From positions 22,053 to 77,199 of the forward strand of contig NZ_AOME01000074.1 of assembly GCF_000336935.1 (NCBI RefSeq): 55,147 nt of DNA, given 5' to 3'. Positions 22,650 through 32,567 of the stretch are shown piece by piece. The DNA is from Halococcus salifodinae DSM 8989. Lineage in GTDB: Archaea > Halobacteriota > Halobacteria > Halobacteriales > Halococcaceae. Made by a program: the position numbers and the translations under genes. The notes below the pieces were generated by a model that saw nothing but the letters and a program-made list of their open reading frames with translations, had not been told where the DNA came from and ran no database searches. How positions within the stretch are numbered: position 1 is the first letter of the stretch; the number at the start of each line of letters is the position of its first letter.

Positions 22650-23633
22650 ATGGGACTAGGATGGTATATCACACGCCGGGTCGGCTGGTCTTTCATCGTC
22701 ACGTTCATCATCGTCTCGATAACGTGGGCGCTGTTGGCCGCCGCACCCAACCCCGAGATCGCTCAGGCAGCGACTCAGGTCGCGCTTCAGGGCGGCGATC
22801 CGGCGGCAGCACAGGAGGCTGCGGAGCGAGCACGCCAGCTCCGCGGACTCGATGCCCCACTCTACCAGCGCTACATCGACTACGTCACCAGCGTCTACAC
22901 CCTCGATTGGGGCTGGTCGGAAACCCGGAGTCAGCCGGTGATCCAGGCGATCCTCGGGGCGCTGTACTACACGGCACAGTACTCGATCCCGTGGACGCTG
23001 CTGGTGATCGTCATCGGCCCGATCGTGGGGCTGTACTCCTCGGCCAACCAGTACAGCTGGAAGGATCACCTGGCGACGGGCTTTGCCTTCTTCGGGTACG
23101 CGATTCCGAACTTCTTCTTCGGGATCATCCTCCTGCTGATCTTCGGCGTCGAACTCGGGTGGATCCCGGTGATATACAACACCGGCGTGCCGGTGTTCAG
23201 CCTCGAGAACGCCAGACAGCTCGCGATACCCGTGTTCGTGCTGGTGACCGGCTCCATCGGCGGGATCATGCGCATCTCGCGCAACGAGTCGGCCGCGTTC
23301 ATGAACGCGGACTTCGTGAAGACTGCGAACGCGAAGGGCGTTTCGAAGCTCAGGATCTACGCGCGACACGTCCTCCGGCCGACGATGGTGCCGCTGTCGA
23401 CGACGATGGTCAGCCAGCTGTTGGCGCTGTTCACCGGGTCGTCGTTGCTCGTCGAGATCGTCTTCGGGATCCCCGGGATCGGTCGGCTGAGCTACCGTGC
23501 ACTCATCGCACAGGACACGAGCGTCGTGCTGGGGTTCGTGTTGTTCTTCACGTTCGTTGCCACGATCGCGAACCTCGTTCAAGACCTCACATACACCGTG
23601 CTCGACCCACGGATCGACTTCGATGATCGATAA
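22650..23633 (+). CDS. ABC transporter permease, DppB-like
   Basis: This 327-aa membrane permease has six helices. The start GLGWYITRRVGWSFIVTFIIVS is typical of DppB/OppB. The cytoplasmic EAA-like loop is NADFVKTANAKGVSKLRIYARHVLRP, followed by the helix-rich FTGSSLLVEIVFGIPGIGRL. The TAA stop overlaps the start of the next permease by one base (TAATG). It forms the membrane channel with the DppC-like protein. Confidence 0.92.
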   Translation: MGLGWYITRRVGWSFIVTFIIVSITWALLAAAPNPEIAQAATQVALQGGDPAAAQEAAERARQLRGLDAPLYQRYIDYVTSVYTLDWGWSETRSQPVIQAILGALYYTAQYSIPWTLLVIVIGPIVGLYSSANQYSWKDHLATGFAFFGYAIPNFFFGIILLLIFGVELGWIPVIYNTGVPVFSLENARQLAIPVFVLVTGSIGGIMRISRNESAAFMNADFVKTANAKGVSKLRIYARHVLRPTMVPLSTTMVSQLLALFTGSSLLVEIVFGIPGIGRLSYRALIAQDTSVVLGFVLFFTFVATIANLVQDLTYTVLDPRIDFDDR

Positions 23634-24823
23634 TGGCTACTGACGAACCTTCACAACGATTCGACTCGGTGGACTGGAACGACGTCGCCGGCGGGAGCAG
23701 CCGCGCGTTCTCGGCGAACTTCAAGGGCGTCGCTGCCGTCCTCGGCGCGATCTTCGCGCTGATCCTGTACGACCTGTTCGTCGTGCCGGGCGACACCCCG
23801 ACGTTCGCGGCGATCGGCTGGAACTACGACGTCACCGGCCTCGACTGGCTGTTCGCGATCTCGATCGTCCTGTTCGGGTTCTACGGCGTGTTGCCGCTGT
23901 ACCAGAACGCCCGGATGACGCGGTACTACTGGCAACAGTTCCGGAAAAATCGTCCCGCGGTTCTCAGCCTCGTCTTCCTCGCTGCTGTCTTCGTCGGCGG
24001 GCTTCTCGGACCGCTGTTCATCTCGGCACCGGAGGTCCAACTGTTCACGAAGTATCAGCCACCGGTCGGCTTCGAGATCAGCCGTCAGTACGTCATCAAC
24101 TGCGCCGGCCCGATCGTCGACGGTGCGTGTCAGGGGACGTGGCAGTACCCGCTAGGCACTACCCAGAACGGCCGTGACATCTTCAAGATGATCGTCTACG
24201 GGATGCAGATCACGATGAAGATCGCGTTCATCGCCACGCTGATGGTCTTGACCATCGGCACCGCGGTCGGGACCACCGCCGCGTACATGGGCGGCCTCGT
24301 CGACGAGGTGTTGATGCGATACGTCGACATCCAGCAGTCGTTCCCGACGTTCATCCTCTACTTGCTCATCCTCTACATCTTCGGCGGGAGTCTGACTCTC
24401 TTCATCCTCCTGTTCGGGCTGTTCGCGTGGGAAGGAACTGCGCGGTACGTGCGGAGCAACGCGCTCGCGAAGAGCCAGGAGGAGTACATCAAGGCGGTCC
24501 AGCTCAGCGGCGCGAGCACCTATCAGGTCATCCGCCGCCACATTATCCCGAACACCGCGAGCAGCTGGATCACGGACCTCACGCTACTGATTCCGGGATT
24601 CTTGTTGTTTGAGGCCCAGCTCGCCTTCCTCGGCCTCGGCGATTCGACGGTCCCCTCGTGGGGCCAGCTGATCGCCGCCGGACGCGGTGATCTCTCTTTT
24701 GCGCCGTGGATCACCCTGATGCCCGGCTTCGTGCTGTTCTTCACCATTCTCGCCTTCAACTTCCTTGGCGACGCCGTGCTCGACGCGATCGACCCAGAAA
24801 CCCAGGCGGAGGCTGAAAGATGA
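23633..24823 (+). CDS. ABC transporter permease, DppC-like, with long N-terminal extension
   Basis: This 396-aa permease is longer than bacterial DppC (about 300 aa). The extra N-terminal part has two hydrophobic segments (FKGVAAVLGAIFALILYDLF and WLFAISIVLFGFYGVLPLY) before the usual RKNRPAVLSLVFLAAVFV helix. The EAA loop is SQEEYIKAVQLSGASTYQVI and the conserved end is LAFNFLGDAVLDAIDP. Its TGA overlaps the next ATG by four bases. Confidence 0.92.
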   Translation: MATDEPSQRFDSVDWNDVAGGSSRAFSANFKGVAAVLGAIFALILYDLFVVPGDTPTFAAIGWNYDVTGLDWLFAISIVLFGFYGVLPLYQNARMTRYYWQQFRKNRPAVLSLVFLAAVFVGGLLGPLFISAPEVQLFTKYQPPVGFEISRQYVINCAGPIVDGACQGTWQYPLGTTQNGRDIFKMIVYGMQITMKIAFIATLMVLTIGTAVGTTAAYMGGLVDEVLMRYVDIQQSFPTFILYLLILYIFGGSLTLFILLFGLFAWEGTARYVRSNALAKSQEEYIKAVQLSGASTYQVIRRHIIPNTASSWITDLTLLIPGFLLFEAQLAFLGLGDSTVPSWGQLIAAGRGDLSFAPWITLMPGFVLFFTILAFNFLGDAVLDAIDPETQAEAER

Positions 24824-25866
24824 CAACGGACACACCACTCCTCTCGATCGAGAACCTCACCACGACCTTCGAGACCGACGCCGGACTCCTCACCGCCGTC
24901 GACGGGATCAGTTTCGACGTCAACCGCGGCGAGACGGTCTGTATCGTCGGCGAGAGTGGGTCTGGAAAGACCGTCGCGAGCGAATCGATCACGCGCCTGA
25001 TCCCGTCGCCGCCCGGTACGGTCGACGGCACGGTCCGGTTCGAGGGCCGCGACATCGCGTCGATGAGCGAGTCCGAACTCCGGGAGATCCGGGGGCAGAA
25101 CATCGCCCACATCTTCCAGAACCCACAGGATGCGCTGAATCACTGCTACACCGTGGGGTGGCAGATCACCGAGGCGGTGCAGGTCCACGAGAACGTCTCC
25201 AGCGAGGCGGCCCGCGAGCGCGCGGTCGATCTGCTCAACCGGGTCGGCGTCGCCAACGCGGCCGCCCGGCTCGACGACTACCCCCACGAGTTCTCGGGCG
25301 GCCAGAAACAGCGCGTCATGATCGCGATGGCGCTAGTCACGAACCCCGACCTGCTCATCGCCGACGAGCCAACGACGGCGCTCGACGTGACCGTGCAGGC
25401 CCAGATCCTCCGGCTGCTCGACGATCTCCAAGAAGAGTTCGGGATGAGCGTCCTCTTTGTCACCCACGACCTCGGGGTCGTGGCCGAGATCGCGGACCGA
25501 GTCGTCGTGATGTACGCGGGGAAAGTGATGGAGCGCGGCGACGTCTACGAGATCTTCGAGTCGCCCTCGCATCCGTACACCCGCGCCTTGATGGACTGTC
25601 TCCCCGGCGGGGACCGCGCCGCGGGCGGGATCGAGGGCACGCTACCGAACCCGACCGATCCGCCCGACGGCTGCCGGTTCGCACCCCGGTGTGAGTACGC
25701 CGTCGACGAGTGTACACAGGGTGATCAGCCAGAGGAGGCGGAGCTTTCGGCGAGTCACAGCGTCTCGTGTGTGTACTACTACGGCGGGCGCGACGCGTCG
25801 GTGATCACGGGCGAGGACGACGATGGCGGCTGGTCGAACTCGCCAGGAGGGTTGGCGGATGACTGA
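24820..25866 (+). CDS. ABC transporter ATP-binding protein, DppD-like
   Basis: This 348-aa ATPase has Walker [10 protein letters not shown]-loop [10 protein letters not shown], signature EFSGGQKQR, Walker [13 protein letters not shown] and switch His in FVTHDLG. The C-terminal oligopeptide-transporter domain includes [15 protein letters not shown] with its cysteines. ATG at 24820 overlaps the permease stop. It pairs with the second ATPase encoded next, whose start lies eight bases before this gene ends. Confidence 0.93.
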   Translation: MTTDTPLLSIENLTTTFETDAGLLTAVDGISFDVNRGETVCIVGESGSGKTVASESITRLIPSPPGTVDGTVRFEGRDIASMSESELREIRGQNIAHIFQNPQDALNHCYTVGWQITEAVQVHENVSSEAARERAVDLLNRVGVANAAARLDDYPHEFSGGQKQRVMIAMALVTNPDLLIADEPTTALDVTVQAQILRLLDDLQEEFGMSVLFVTHDLGVVAEIADRVVVMYAGKVMERGDVYEIFESPSHPYTRALMDCLPGGDRAAGGIEGTLPNPTDPPDGCRFAPRCEYAVDECTQGDQPEEAELSASHSVSCVYYYGGRDASVITGEDDDGGWSNSPGGLADD

Positions 25867-27205
25867 CCCGCTGCTCTCGGTCCGCAACCTGAAGAAACAC
25901 TACCCGATCAAGGAAGGCGTCCTCTCGCAGCAGGTCGGGGCCGCCCGCGCCGTCGACGGGATCAGTTTCGACATCGGACAGGGCGAGACGCTCGGGCTGG
26001 TCGGCGAGTCCGGCTGTGGGAAGTCGACCGCCGCGTCGTCGATCATCCGGCTGGAGGAGCCGACCAGCGGTGAGGTGCTGTTCAACGGCGAGGGATACGA
26101 CGACAGCCGGACTTCCGGGGACGAGCCTGCGACGAACGACGTCACGGAGTTCGACGACAGGCAGCTCAAGGCGTTTCGCCGGGACGCCCAGATGATCTTC
26201 CAGGACCCGTCGTCGAGTTTCGATCCGCGACAGACCATCGGGGCGTCGATCGCCGAACTCCTCGAAGTCCACGGGATGACCGACAAACAGCGCCGCCGGG
26301 CGATCGTCGGAAATCTGCTCGAAGACGTCGGCCTCTCGGCGGACGACTACGATCGCTACCCCCACGAGTTCTCGGGCGGTCAGAAACAGCGCATCGCGCT
26401 CGCGCGGGCGCTGGTGCTCAACCCCGATCTCATGATCGCCGACGAGCCGGTGAGCGCGCTCGACGTCTCCATTCGGGCGGAGATCCTCTCGCTGGTCAAC
26501 GACCTCCAGGAGAAGTACGGTCTCTCGGTGCTGTTCATCAGTCACGATCTCTCGGTCATTCGGGACGTCTGTGACCGGGTTGCGGTGATGTATCTCGGCG
26601 AGATCGTCGAGATCGCGTCGACCGAGGAGATCTTCGCGGACCCCCAACACCCCTACACCGAGGCGTTGCTCTCGGCGATCCCGACCCCGGACCCCCGGAA
26701 CACCCGCGAGGACATCGAACTGAAAGGGAAGGTACCGAGTCCGACCGATCCGCCCGACGGCTGTCGGTTCCACACGCGGTGTCACCGGGTGATACAGCCC
26801 GACGAGTACGATCTCGAACAGTCACACTGGCGGGCGCTGTTGACGTTCCGGGATCGCGTCGTCGAGGGTAGCGTCGACGTCGCGAAGACGCGACGCGCGC
26901 TCGACACCGACAGCGACGGCGAGGATACGGTCTCCGACGCGAAGCTCGAACGCGAACTCCGGACGGAGTTCGACCTCCCCGAGACGCTCTCGGATCGGTC
27001 GGCCGAGGACACGCTCGCCGAGGCGCTCGATCGGCTCGTCGCGGGCGACCGCGATCGGGCGGGCGAGCTGCTCTCGACGTTCACCACGCCCTGTGAGGAA
27101 TCGAAACCCGAACTGACCGACCGCGGGACGAACCACCAGGCCTCGTGTTTCCTCACCGAGAACGAGGCACCGTTGCAGGACGTCGCGGACCTCCGGGCCG
27201 ACTGA
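25859..27205 (+). CDS. ABC transporter ATP-binding protein, DppF-like, with C-terminal extension
   Basis: This 448-aa ATPase has Walker A GESGCGKS, signature EFSGGQKQR, Walker B LMIADEPVSALD and switch His in FISHDLS. After the usual [12 protein letters not shown] domain it continues for about 130 residues (from RALLTFRDRVVEG to the end), a charged tail that bacterial DppF lacks and for which I know no function. ATG at 25859 lies in the last codons of the DppD gene. Last gene of the operon. Confidence 0.92.
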   Translation: MTDPLLSVRNLKKHYPIKEGVLSQQVGAARAVDGISFDIGQGETLGLVGESGCGKSTAASSIIRLEEPTSGEVLFNGEGYDDSRTSGDEPATNDVTEFDDRQLKAFRRDAQMIFQDPSSSFDPRQTIGASIAELLEVHGMTDKQRRRAIVGNLLEDVGLSADDYDRYPHEFSGGQKQRIALARALVLNPDLMIADEPVSALDVSIRAEILSLVNDLQEKYGLSVLFISHDLSVIRDVCDRVAVMYLGEIVEIASTEEIFADPQHPYTEALLSAIPTPDPRNTREDIELKGKVPSPTDPPDGCRFHTRCHRVIQPDEYDLEQSHWRALLTFRDRVVEGSVDVAKTRRALDTDSDGEDTVSDAKLERELRTEFDLPETLSDRSAEDTLAEALDRLVAGDRDRAGELLSTFTTPCEESKPELTDRGTNHQASCFLTENEAPLQDVADLRAD

Positions 27206-27311
27206 CGATCACCGCCGGCGGTTCGTCGAACTCCTTCGACCGAACGAGGGGTCCGCCGTCGCTGCTCGAAAACGAGAGACCGGCATCGATCGATCCCGTA
27301 CGATCGGGGCC

Positions 27312-27881
27312 TCAGCCGTCGCCGTGGGGATCGGTGATGACGACTTCCTGATCCTCGACGTCGACGTTGATCAGGGTCTTCACGTCGTACGGACTGTCGT
27401 CGAGTTCGTTGCCGCCGCCTTCTTTCTTGATGACTGCGACGACGTCGACGATCTCCGCGCCGATCTCCTCCAGCGCGCCGGTGATCCCGCGGAGCGTCCC
27501 CCCAGTAGAAAGCACGTCGTCGAGCAGGAGGACCCGATCGCCCGCGTCGACGTCGTTGACGTACATTTCGTTTTCGGAGTAGCCCGTGACCTGCGAGAGC
27601 GCGACCTCACCATCCAGCCCGTACTGGCGCTTGCGGACCACCACGAGCGGGATGTCGGTCATCAGCGAGGTCGCCGTGGAGATGTGGATGCCCATCGCGG
27701 CGGGTGTCACGATCTTGTCGACGTCTTCGAGCGCGGCCTTCCGGATGATCTTGATGACGATCTCGCGCAGGAGTTCGGGTTCGAGCATCGGGACGCCGTC
27801 ACTGATCGGATGGACGAAGTAGTGATACCCTTCCTTCTCGATGATCGGCGCGTCGAGCAGCGAGTCCCGAAGCTGATTCAT
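27312..27881 (-). CDS. hpt: Hypoxanthine/guanine phosphoribosyltransferase
   Basis: This 189-aa purine-salvage enzyme makes IMP or GMP from base and PRPP. The PRPP loop is [30 protein letters not shown] and [15 protein letters not shown] fit the archaeal HGPRTase/APRT-like group. The start [21 protein letters not shown] is characteristic of the archaeal Hpt family. It stands alone, convergent with the ABC operon and divergent from the SHOCT gene. Adenine specificity cannot be ruled out from sequence. Confidence 0.9.
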   Translation of the reverse strand: MNQLRDSLLDAPIIEKEGYHYFVHPISDGVPMLEPELLREIVIKIIRKAALEDVDKIVTPAAMGIHISTATSLMTDIPLVVVRKRQYGLDGEVALSQVTGYSENEMYVNDVDAGDRVLLLDDVLSTGGTLRGITGALEEIGAEIVDVVAVIKKEGGGNELDDSPYDVKTLINVDVEDQEVVITDPHGDG

Positions 27882-27986
27882 GCTGCCGATACACCGACTC
27901 GTCGGTAAAACTTGACGGTCGTCGGTCGTGCGCCACGCTCGCTAACCCATCGGTAGTATCGACGCCTGGCCCCATCGAGAGATGGG

Positions 27987-27993
27987 TTTTTAC
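27987..27993 (+). promoter_or_regulatory. TATA-like box of the SHOCT gene
   Basis: TTTTTAC is centred about 29 bases upstream of the ATG at 28019, consistent with a leaderless transcript. Confidence 0.45.
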
Positions 27994-28018
27994 CGCCCGC
28001 TCGTCAACCCTCGATCAT

Positions 28019-28462
28019 ATGGCCACGACGCCACGCGAGCGGTTCCGACAGAACGCCACGGGGATCGCCTCGACGGTGGTGACGGGGGTCTGGCTCGCGG
28101 CCATGCTCACCGGTCAGGGCTGGTGGCTCGCGGCGCTGCTGTTCGGTTACATCGTCGTCGTCCCGGTCGTCTCGATGCTGTTCGGCGACGACGAGGACTG
28201 GGAGGAACACGCCGACGAGGACTGGACGGACGAGGAGTACTGGGAGGACAGCTGGACCGGTGGTGGCTGGACGGCCGACGAATCGTCCAGTGACCCACCG
28301 GAGACCGACAACCAAGACGCCCTCGAAACGCTCAGAAACCGCTACGCCCGCGGCGAGCTCACCGACGAACAGTTCGAGCGAAAAGTCGAGCGACTCCTCG
28401 ATACCGAGTCCATCGAAACCGTCGAGGATCAGTATCGCGAACGCGAGCGATTGCGGGAGTAG
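28019..28462 (+). CDS. SHOCT domain membrane protein
   Basis: This 147-aa protein has two hydrophobic segments (residues 15-33 and 37-55), then a very acidic Trp-rich stretch (WEEHADEDWTDEEYWED), and ends with a SHOCT domain (DALETLRNRYARGELTDEQFERKVERLLD). SHOCT is a short C-terminal helical domain of unknown, perhaps oligomerising, function. Paralogous proteins of this plan are common in haloarchaea. Monocistronic. Confidence 0.85.
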   Translation: MATTPRERFRQNATGIASTVVTGVWLAAMLTGQGWWLAALLFGYIVVVPVVSMLFGDDEDWEEHADEDWTDEEYWEDSWTGGGWTADESSSDPPETDNQDALETLRNRYARGELTDEQFERKVERLLDTESIETVEDQYRERERLRE

Positions 28463-28580
28463 TGCAGACGATCGGTTCGGCCCTCCTTGGTTCGCCAGCT
28501 GTCCGTTATCGCCGCCGAAAAATGGGAATTGCACCGCGTCGTTCAGCTCACTCCAGATGAGGGAAGCGAGAACGGCTTAG

Positions 28581-28988
28581 TTAGGAGTTTTGGTTGTTGC
28601 CGCCGCCACTCACATCGGTGCTGAAGAGCGTCGCCGAGTTACCCTCATCGTCATCGTAAACAACGCTCACAGATTCGCTGGGACTCAGACCAGTCGCAAT
28701 CTGAGCACCAGCCGTGATTTCATCGCCGCCCACAGCGTCCTGTCGAGTGCCGTCCACGACAGTGTAGATATTTGCGCCGTTTAGCGTGTCTCCTCCGCCC
28801 ATCGTTATCGTACCACTATCATAGGTGAAGGTGGCTTGTGGTGCATCCTGCTGATTCCCGAAAACGCCAGTGGCGAACGCGCCCACCACGGCGGCGAGGA
28901 TGACGACCACAGCGATCATCAGGACGACACCGATGACTGGGCTGACTGCACGTGAATCCGATCGAAGTTCGTTGATTCGTTCTCTCAT
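28581..28988 (-). CDS. Type IV pilin-like protein
   Basis: This 135-aa archaeal pilin has a short basic leader, then SDSRAVSPVIGVVLMIAVVV and ILAAVVGAFATGVFG, the class III signal and hydrophobic stem processed by a PibD-type prepilin peptidase. The rest is a small beta-rich, acidic domain with a Gly/Asn-rich end. ATG at 28988 gives the usual short leader; a GTG at 29093 about 25 bases from a strong TATA box would add 35 residues and looks less likely. No pilus assembly genes lie nearby. Confidence 0.88.
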   Translation of the reverse strand: MRERINELRSDSRAVSPVIGVVLMIAVVVILAAVVGAFATGVFGNQQDAPQATFTYDSGTITMGGGDTLNGANIYTVVDGTRQDAVGGDEITAGAQIATGLSPSESVSVVYDDDEGNSATLFSTDVSGGGNNQNS

Positions 28989-29107
28989 TTTGGTTTCGCT
29001 CACCCACCAGCCACGGACTCGGCGGCTCTCGACGCGTTCCAACCGTTCGGCTGCTGCCGCCGCCGGAGTTCGTTTCGCGCTGGTGTGGGCCACGAGTTGC
29101 GCAATAT

Positions 29108-29120
29108 CCTATATAATATT
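29108..29120 (-). promoter_or_regulatory. AT-rich promoter element upstream of the pilin
   Basis: On the minus strand ATATTATATAGG is one of the most AT-rich spots of the window. It lies about 120 bases before the pilin ATG and about 25 before the GTG at 29093, so the pilin mRNA probably carries a leader of about 100 nt, or the protein starts upstream. Confidence 0.4.
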
Positions 29121-29244
29121 TCGCCCGGTGGTTGGAGATATCATTGTCGGGCTACGTCGCTCGTCGACACACTCGCTCGATCCGAGTGATCCATCTCGAT
29201 GAGGCGTATGTCACGAACGATCCGGTGAGGACGGATTTGAGAAC

Positions 29245-29251
29245 GATTAAG
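29245..29251 (+). promoter_or_regulatory. TATA-like box of the Mrp operon
   Basis: GATTAAG is centred 28 bases before the GTG at 29276, which supports that start for the first Mrp subunit. Confidence 0.4.
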
Positions 29252-29275
29252 TCTCGCCGTTGGCTGATTCGAGGT

Positions 29276-31741
29276 GTGTCTCTCGCGACGCTCGCCGCGC
29301 TCCCCGTGGCCCCGACGGTCGGCCAACTCGGAATCGGCAGCGTCGCCCAAGCTGGCTCCGAGCCGGTGGCTGCGGTGCTGTTCGCCGCACTCGGACTGCC
29401 CTTTCTCGGCGCGCTGGTCGTCCTCCCGCTGTATCGCGTGCTCGGCGAACGCGTCGCGTACGTCGCGGCCGCGGTCGCGCTCGCCTCGTTCGGCCTCGTT
29501 GCGAGTCAGTACGGTGCGGAGGGGACGGTTTCAGTTCCGTGGATACCCACCTTCGACGTCTCGCTCACGCTGTATCTCGACGGGCTCTCGCTGCTGATCG
29601 CGCTGCTCGCCAGCGGGATCGGGGTGCTGATCTTCACCTACTCCGGGAGCTACATGCACGACGAACCCGGGCAGGCGCGCTACTACGCCACCCTGCTCGC
29701 GTTCATGGGCTCGATGCTCGGAGTCGCGCTCGCGTCCGATCTCATCTCGCTGTTCGTCTTCTGGGAGCTCACCAGCATCACCTCGTTCGGCCTGATCGGC
29801 CACTACCGCGATGACGCGAGTTCGCTGTACGCCGCCCGGAAGTCGATGCTGATCACCGTCTCGGGTGGACTGTTCATGCTCGTCGGCTTCCTCCTCCTCA
29901 ACTACGTCTCCGGCGAGGCGCTCACGAACGCGACGTTCACCCTCGTCGGCACGCCCGACTCGCTGATCGCGAACGCCGATGCGATCCGCGCCGCGCTCCG
30001 CGAGACAGGACTGTTCGTGCCCGTGCTCGGACTGATCGCGATCGGCGCGGCCGCCAAATCCGCACAGGTTCCATTCCACCTCTGGCTCCCGAACGCGATG
30101 GAGGCCCCGACGCCCGTCTCGGCGTTCCTCCACTCCGCCACGATGGTCAAGGCCGGCGTCTACCTCATCGGCCGGGTCAGACCGCTGCTCGTCGGCGAGG
30201 AGTGGATGCTGCTCTTTGGCACTCTGGGTCTCGTCACGATGACCGTCACGGCGCTGCTCGCCGTCGGCGCGAGCGACATCAAGGAACTCCTCGCGTACTC
30301 GACGGCCTCCCACCTCGGACTCATCACCGCGGGCTTCGGCTTCGCCAACCAGCTCGGCGCGGAAACAGGTGTATTCCACATCCTGAATCACGCGCTGTTC
30401 AAGGCGACCCTCTTTCTCGTCGCAGGGATCGTCGCCCACGAGGCTGGCACCAGAGCGATCGACGAACTCGGCGGCCTCCGCCACGACCTCCCGATCACCG
30501 CCGTCATCACGGCGATCGCGGCGCTCGGAATGGCCGGCCTCCCGCCGTTCAACGGCTTTTACTCCAAGGAACTCCTGTTCGAGGCGGCCTACGAGGTCGC
30601 CCACACGGACGGCGGACTCATGTGGCTGTACCCGATCGTCGCAGTAGTAGGAAGCGTCTTCACCTTCCTCTACTCCATTCGGTTCCTCTGGCTGTTCATG
30701 GGAGAAAAACCCGCCGGGCTCGGCGAGGTCCACTCCCCGCCCGCTCTGCTGGTCGCGCCGCCGGCCGTGCTCGCGGCGCTCGCCGCGGTCGTCGGGATCG
30801 ATCCCCAGCTCGCCGTCGATACGATCGTCCAGTCGGCGTTCGAGGGCACGGTCGCCGGTGAGGCCCACACGATGAGCGTCCACCTCCCGACCGAACTCAA
30901 ACCCGCAGTCGTGATGAGCGCGATCACGATCGCCGTCGGTATCGCGGCGTCGCCGTTTTACGACCGCATCCGCGATGGCGTCCGGTGGCTGAGTCGCGGC
31001 CCGCTCTCGGCGAACTGGTACTACGACGGCGCGGTCGACGGTCTCGAACACGCGAGCGCGCTTTCGCTCCCGCGAGTCCAGACCGGCTACTTCCGGACGT
31101 ACGCGATCTGGACGCTCGCCGCGACCAGCCTGCTCGCGCTCGGTGGCTATCTTGCGGCGGGCGTCTCGCTGCCCCCCTTTACTGGGCTCTCCATCGCGCT
31201 CCCGGTCGTGATCGTGCTCGCGGTGGCGGTCATCGGCGCGGCCGCGGTCGGCGTCGCTCCCTCCCACGTCGCGGGCGTGCTCACGCTCTCGGTGCTCGGA
31301 TTCATGATCGCGCTGTTTTACGTGCTCTCGAACGCACCCGATCTCGCACTCACCCAGCTGGCCGTCGAGACCCTCGTGCTGGTGCTCTTCCTCCTCGTGC
31401 TCGACAAACTCCCCGCGTTCTACGGCGACCTGAACCGGTCACGGGCGATCCGTGACGGCGTCCTCGCGACCGGGGTCGGCGCGACGGTGTTCACGACGGT
31501 GCTGGTGGCGACCGCCGCGAGTCCGAACGACGTGATCGCGGAGTTCTTGATCGAGCGCGCGCCGGTGCCGAAAGAACACGGTCCTCTCATCACGGAGTTC
31601 GGCGGCGGCGGGAACATCGTCAACGTCATTCTGGTGGACTTCCGAGCGTTCGACACGATGGGCGAGATTGCGGTCGTGGCGATGGCGGCGCTGTCGGTAC
31701 TCACGCTGATCGCCATGCGCGGCCGGGGGGAGTCGTCGTGA
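29276..31741 (+). CDS. mnhA: Mrp Na+/H+ antiporter subunit A
   Basis: This 821-aa protein is the large antiporter subunit, related to NuoL. Core segments include FTYSGSYMHDEP, FVFWELTSITSFGLIGHY (key Glu), AKSAQVPFHLWLPNAMEAP (key Lys), SATMVKAGVYLIGR and FNGFYSKELLFE. The C-terminal part fuses MrpB/MbhD-like (SNAPDLALTQLAVETLVLVLFLLVL) and MbhE-like (VILVDFRAFDTMGEIAVV) domains. GTG at 29276 is chosen for its TATA box at 28 bases; the frame stays open to 29132. The complex exchanges Na+ for H+ and matters for salt and pH homeostasis. Confidence 0.92.
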   Translation: MSLATLAALPVAPTVGQLGIGSVAQAGSEPVAAVLFAALGLPFLGALVVLPLYRVLGERVAYVAAAVALASFGLVASQYGAEGTVSVPWIPTFDVSLTLYLDGLSLLIALLASGIGVLIFTYSGSYMHDEPGQARYYATLLAFMGSMLGVALASDLISLFVFWELTSITSFGLIGHYRDDASSLYAARKSMLITVSGGLFMLVGFLLLNYVSGEALTNATFTLVGTPDSLIANADAIRAALRETGLFVPVLGLIAIGAAAKSAQVPFHLWLPNAMEAPTPVSAFLHSATMVKAGVYLIGRVRPLLVGEEWMLLFGTLGLVTMTVTALLAVGASDIKELLAYSTASHLGLITAGFGFANQLGAETGVFHILNHALFKATLFLVAGIVAHEAGTRAIDELGGLRHDLPITAVITAIAALGMAGLPPFNGFYSKELLFEAAYEVAHTDGGLMWLYPIVAVVGSVFTFLYSIRFLWLFMGEKPAGLGEVHSPPALLVAPPAVLAALAAVVGIDPQLAVDTIVQSAFEGTVAGEAHTMSVHLPTELKPAVVMSAITIAVGIAASPFYDRIRDGVRWLSRGPLSANWYYDGAVDGLEHASALSLPRVQTGYFRTYAIWTLAATSLLALGGYLAAGVSLPPFTGLSIALPVVIVLAVAVIGAAAVGVAPSHVAGVLTLSVLGFMIALFYVLSNAPDLALTQLAVETLVLVLFLLVLDKLPAFYGDLNRSRAIRDGVLATGVGATVFTTVLVATAASPNDVIAEFLIERAPVPKEHGPLITEFGGGGNIVNVILVDFRAFDTMGEIAVVAMAALSVLTLIAMRGRGESS

Positions 31742-32217
31742 GCGCCCCCGACGCCGACACCACGGTGATCGCCAAGACCGTCACCAGAGTGGTGTTCCCG
31801 CTCATCCTGCTGACCGCGATCGCGCTCCTGTTCCGGGGCCACAACCTTCCGGGAGGTGGGTTCATCGCGGGCGTGCTCACGGCGGCGGCGTTCGCGCTGC
31901 TGTACGTGATCTACGGGCTGGACTTCGTGGAGACCGAACTCCTCGATCGCGGTGGCACACCCACGACCGCCGCTGGACCCACGATCGTCTCCGACTACCG
32001 GCTCGCCTTTGCGGCCGGGCTCGGACTCGCGATTACGGGCGGTCTCGCCGCCATCGCGCTCGGCCAGCCGTTCCTCACCCAGGCCGTAGTCTTCCTCCAC
32101 GATCTTCCGCTCTACAAGGAGCTGGAGGTCGCGAGCGCGTTCGTCTTCGATCTCGGGGTGTATCTCGTGGTCGTCGGCGCACTCCTCACGATCCTCGCGG
32201 TGGTGGGTGCGGAATGA
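31738..32217 (+). CDS. mnhB: Mrp antiporter subunit B
   Basis: This 159-aa protein has four helices and belongs to the MnhB family. Family motifs are FRGHNLPGGGFIAGVLTAAAF and the final helix with FDLGVYLVVVGALLTIL. GTG at 31738 overlaps the subunit A stop by four bases, and the stop overlaps the start of subunit C. Confidence 0.93.
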   Translation: MSAPDADTTVIAKTVTRVVFPLILLTAIALLFRGHNLPGGGFIAGVLTAAAFALLYVIYGLDFVETELLDRGGTPTTAAGPTIVSDYRLAFAAGLGLAITGGLAAIALGQPFLTQAVVFLHDLPLYKELEVASAFVFDLGVYLVVVGALLTILAVVGAE

Positions 32218-32567
32218 CGCAGTTCGTGCTCGCGGGCGTGCTCGGTCTCCTGTTCACGGTCGGGACCTTTCTCGTCCTCCGACGAGACATCGTCAGGGTC
32301 GTCTGGGGCGTGACCATCATCGCCCAATCCGCGAACGTCTACCTGGTCACGATGGGTGGGCTTTCTGGTACCGTGCCGATCGTCGGTCACGGACCGCCAG
32401 CGAACCCCGGCAGCGTCACCGACCCGCTGGTGCAGGCACTCGTGCTGACCGCTATCGTCATCGGCTTTGGCACTACTGCGTTCGCGCTCGTGCTCACCTA
32501 CCGGGTGTACGAGGAACACGGCACGATCGACCTCGACGAGCTCGGCGAGACGGGAGGCGAGGTCTGA
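32214..32567 (+). CDS. mnhC: Mrp antiporter subunit C
   Basis: This 117-aa NuoK-like protein has three helices. VVWGVTIIAQSANVYLVTMGG and DPLVQALVLTAIVIGFGTTAF are family segments. ATG at 32214 overlaps the subunit B stop by four bases; subunit D follows directly. Confidence 0.92.
   Translation: MTQFVLAGVLGLLFTVGTFLVLRRDIVRVVWGVTIIAQSANVYLVTMGGLSGTVPIVGHGPPANPGSVTDPLVQALVLTAIVIGFGTTAFALVLTYRVYEEHGTIDLDELGETGGEV

Noticed and set aside
25823-25858. Upstream in-frame start for the DppF-like ATPase
   Set aside because: The extra residues lie wholly within the DppD coding region; the ATG at 25859 starts the family-like sequence [13 protein letters not shown].
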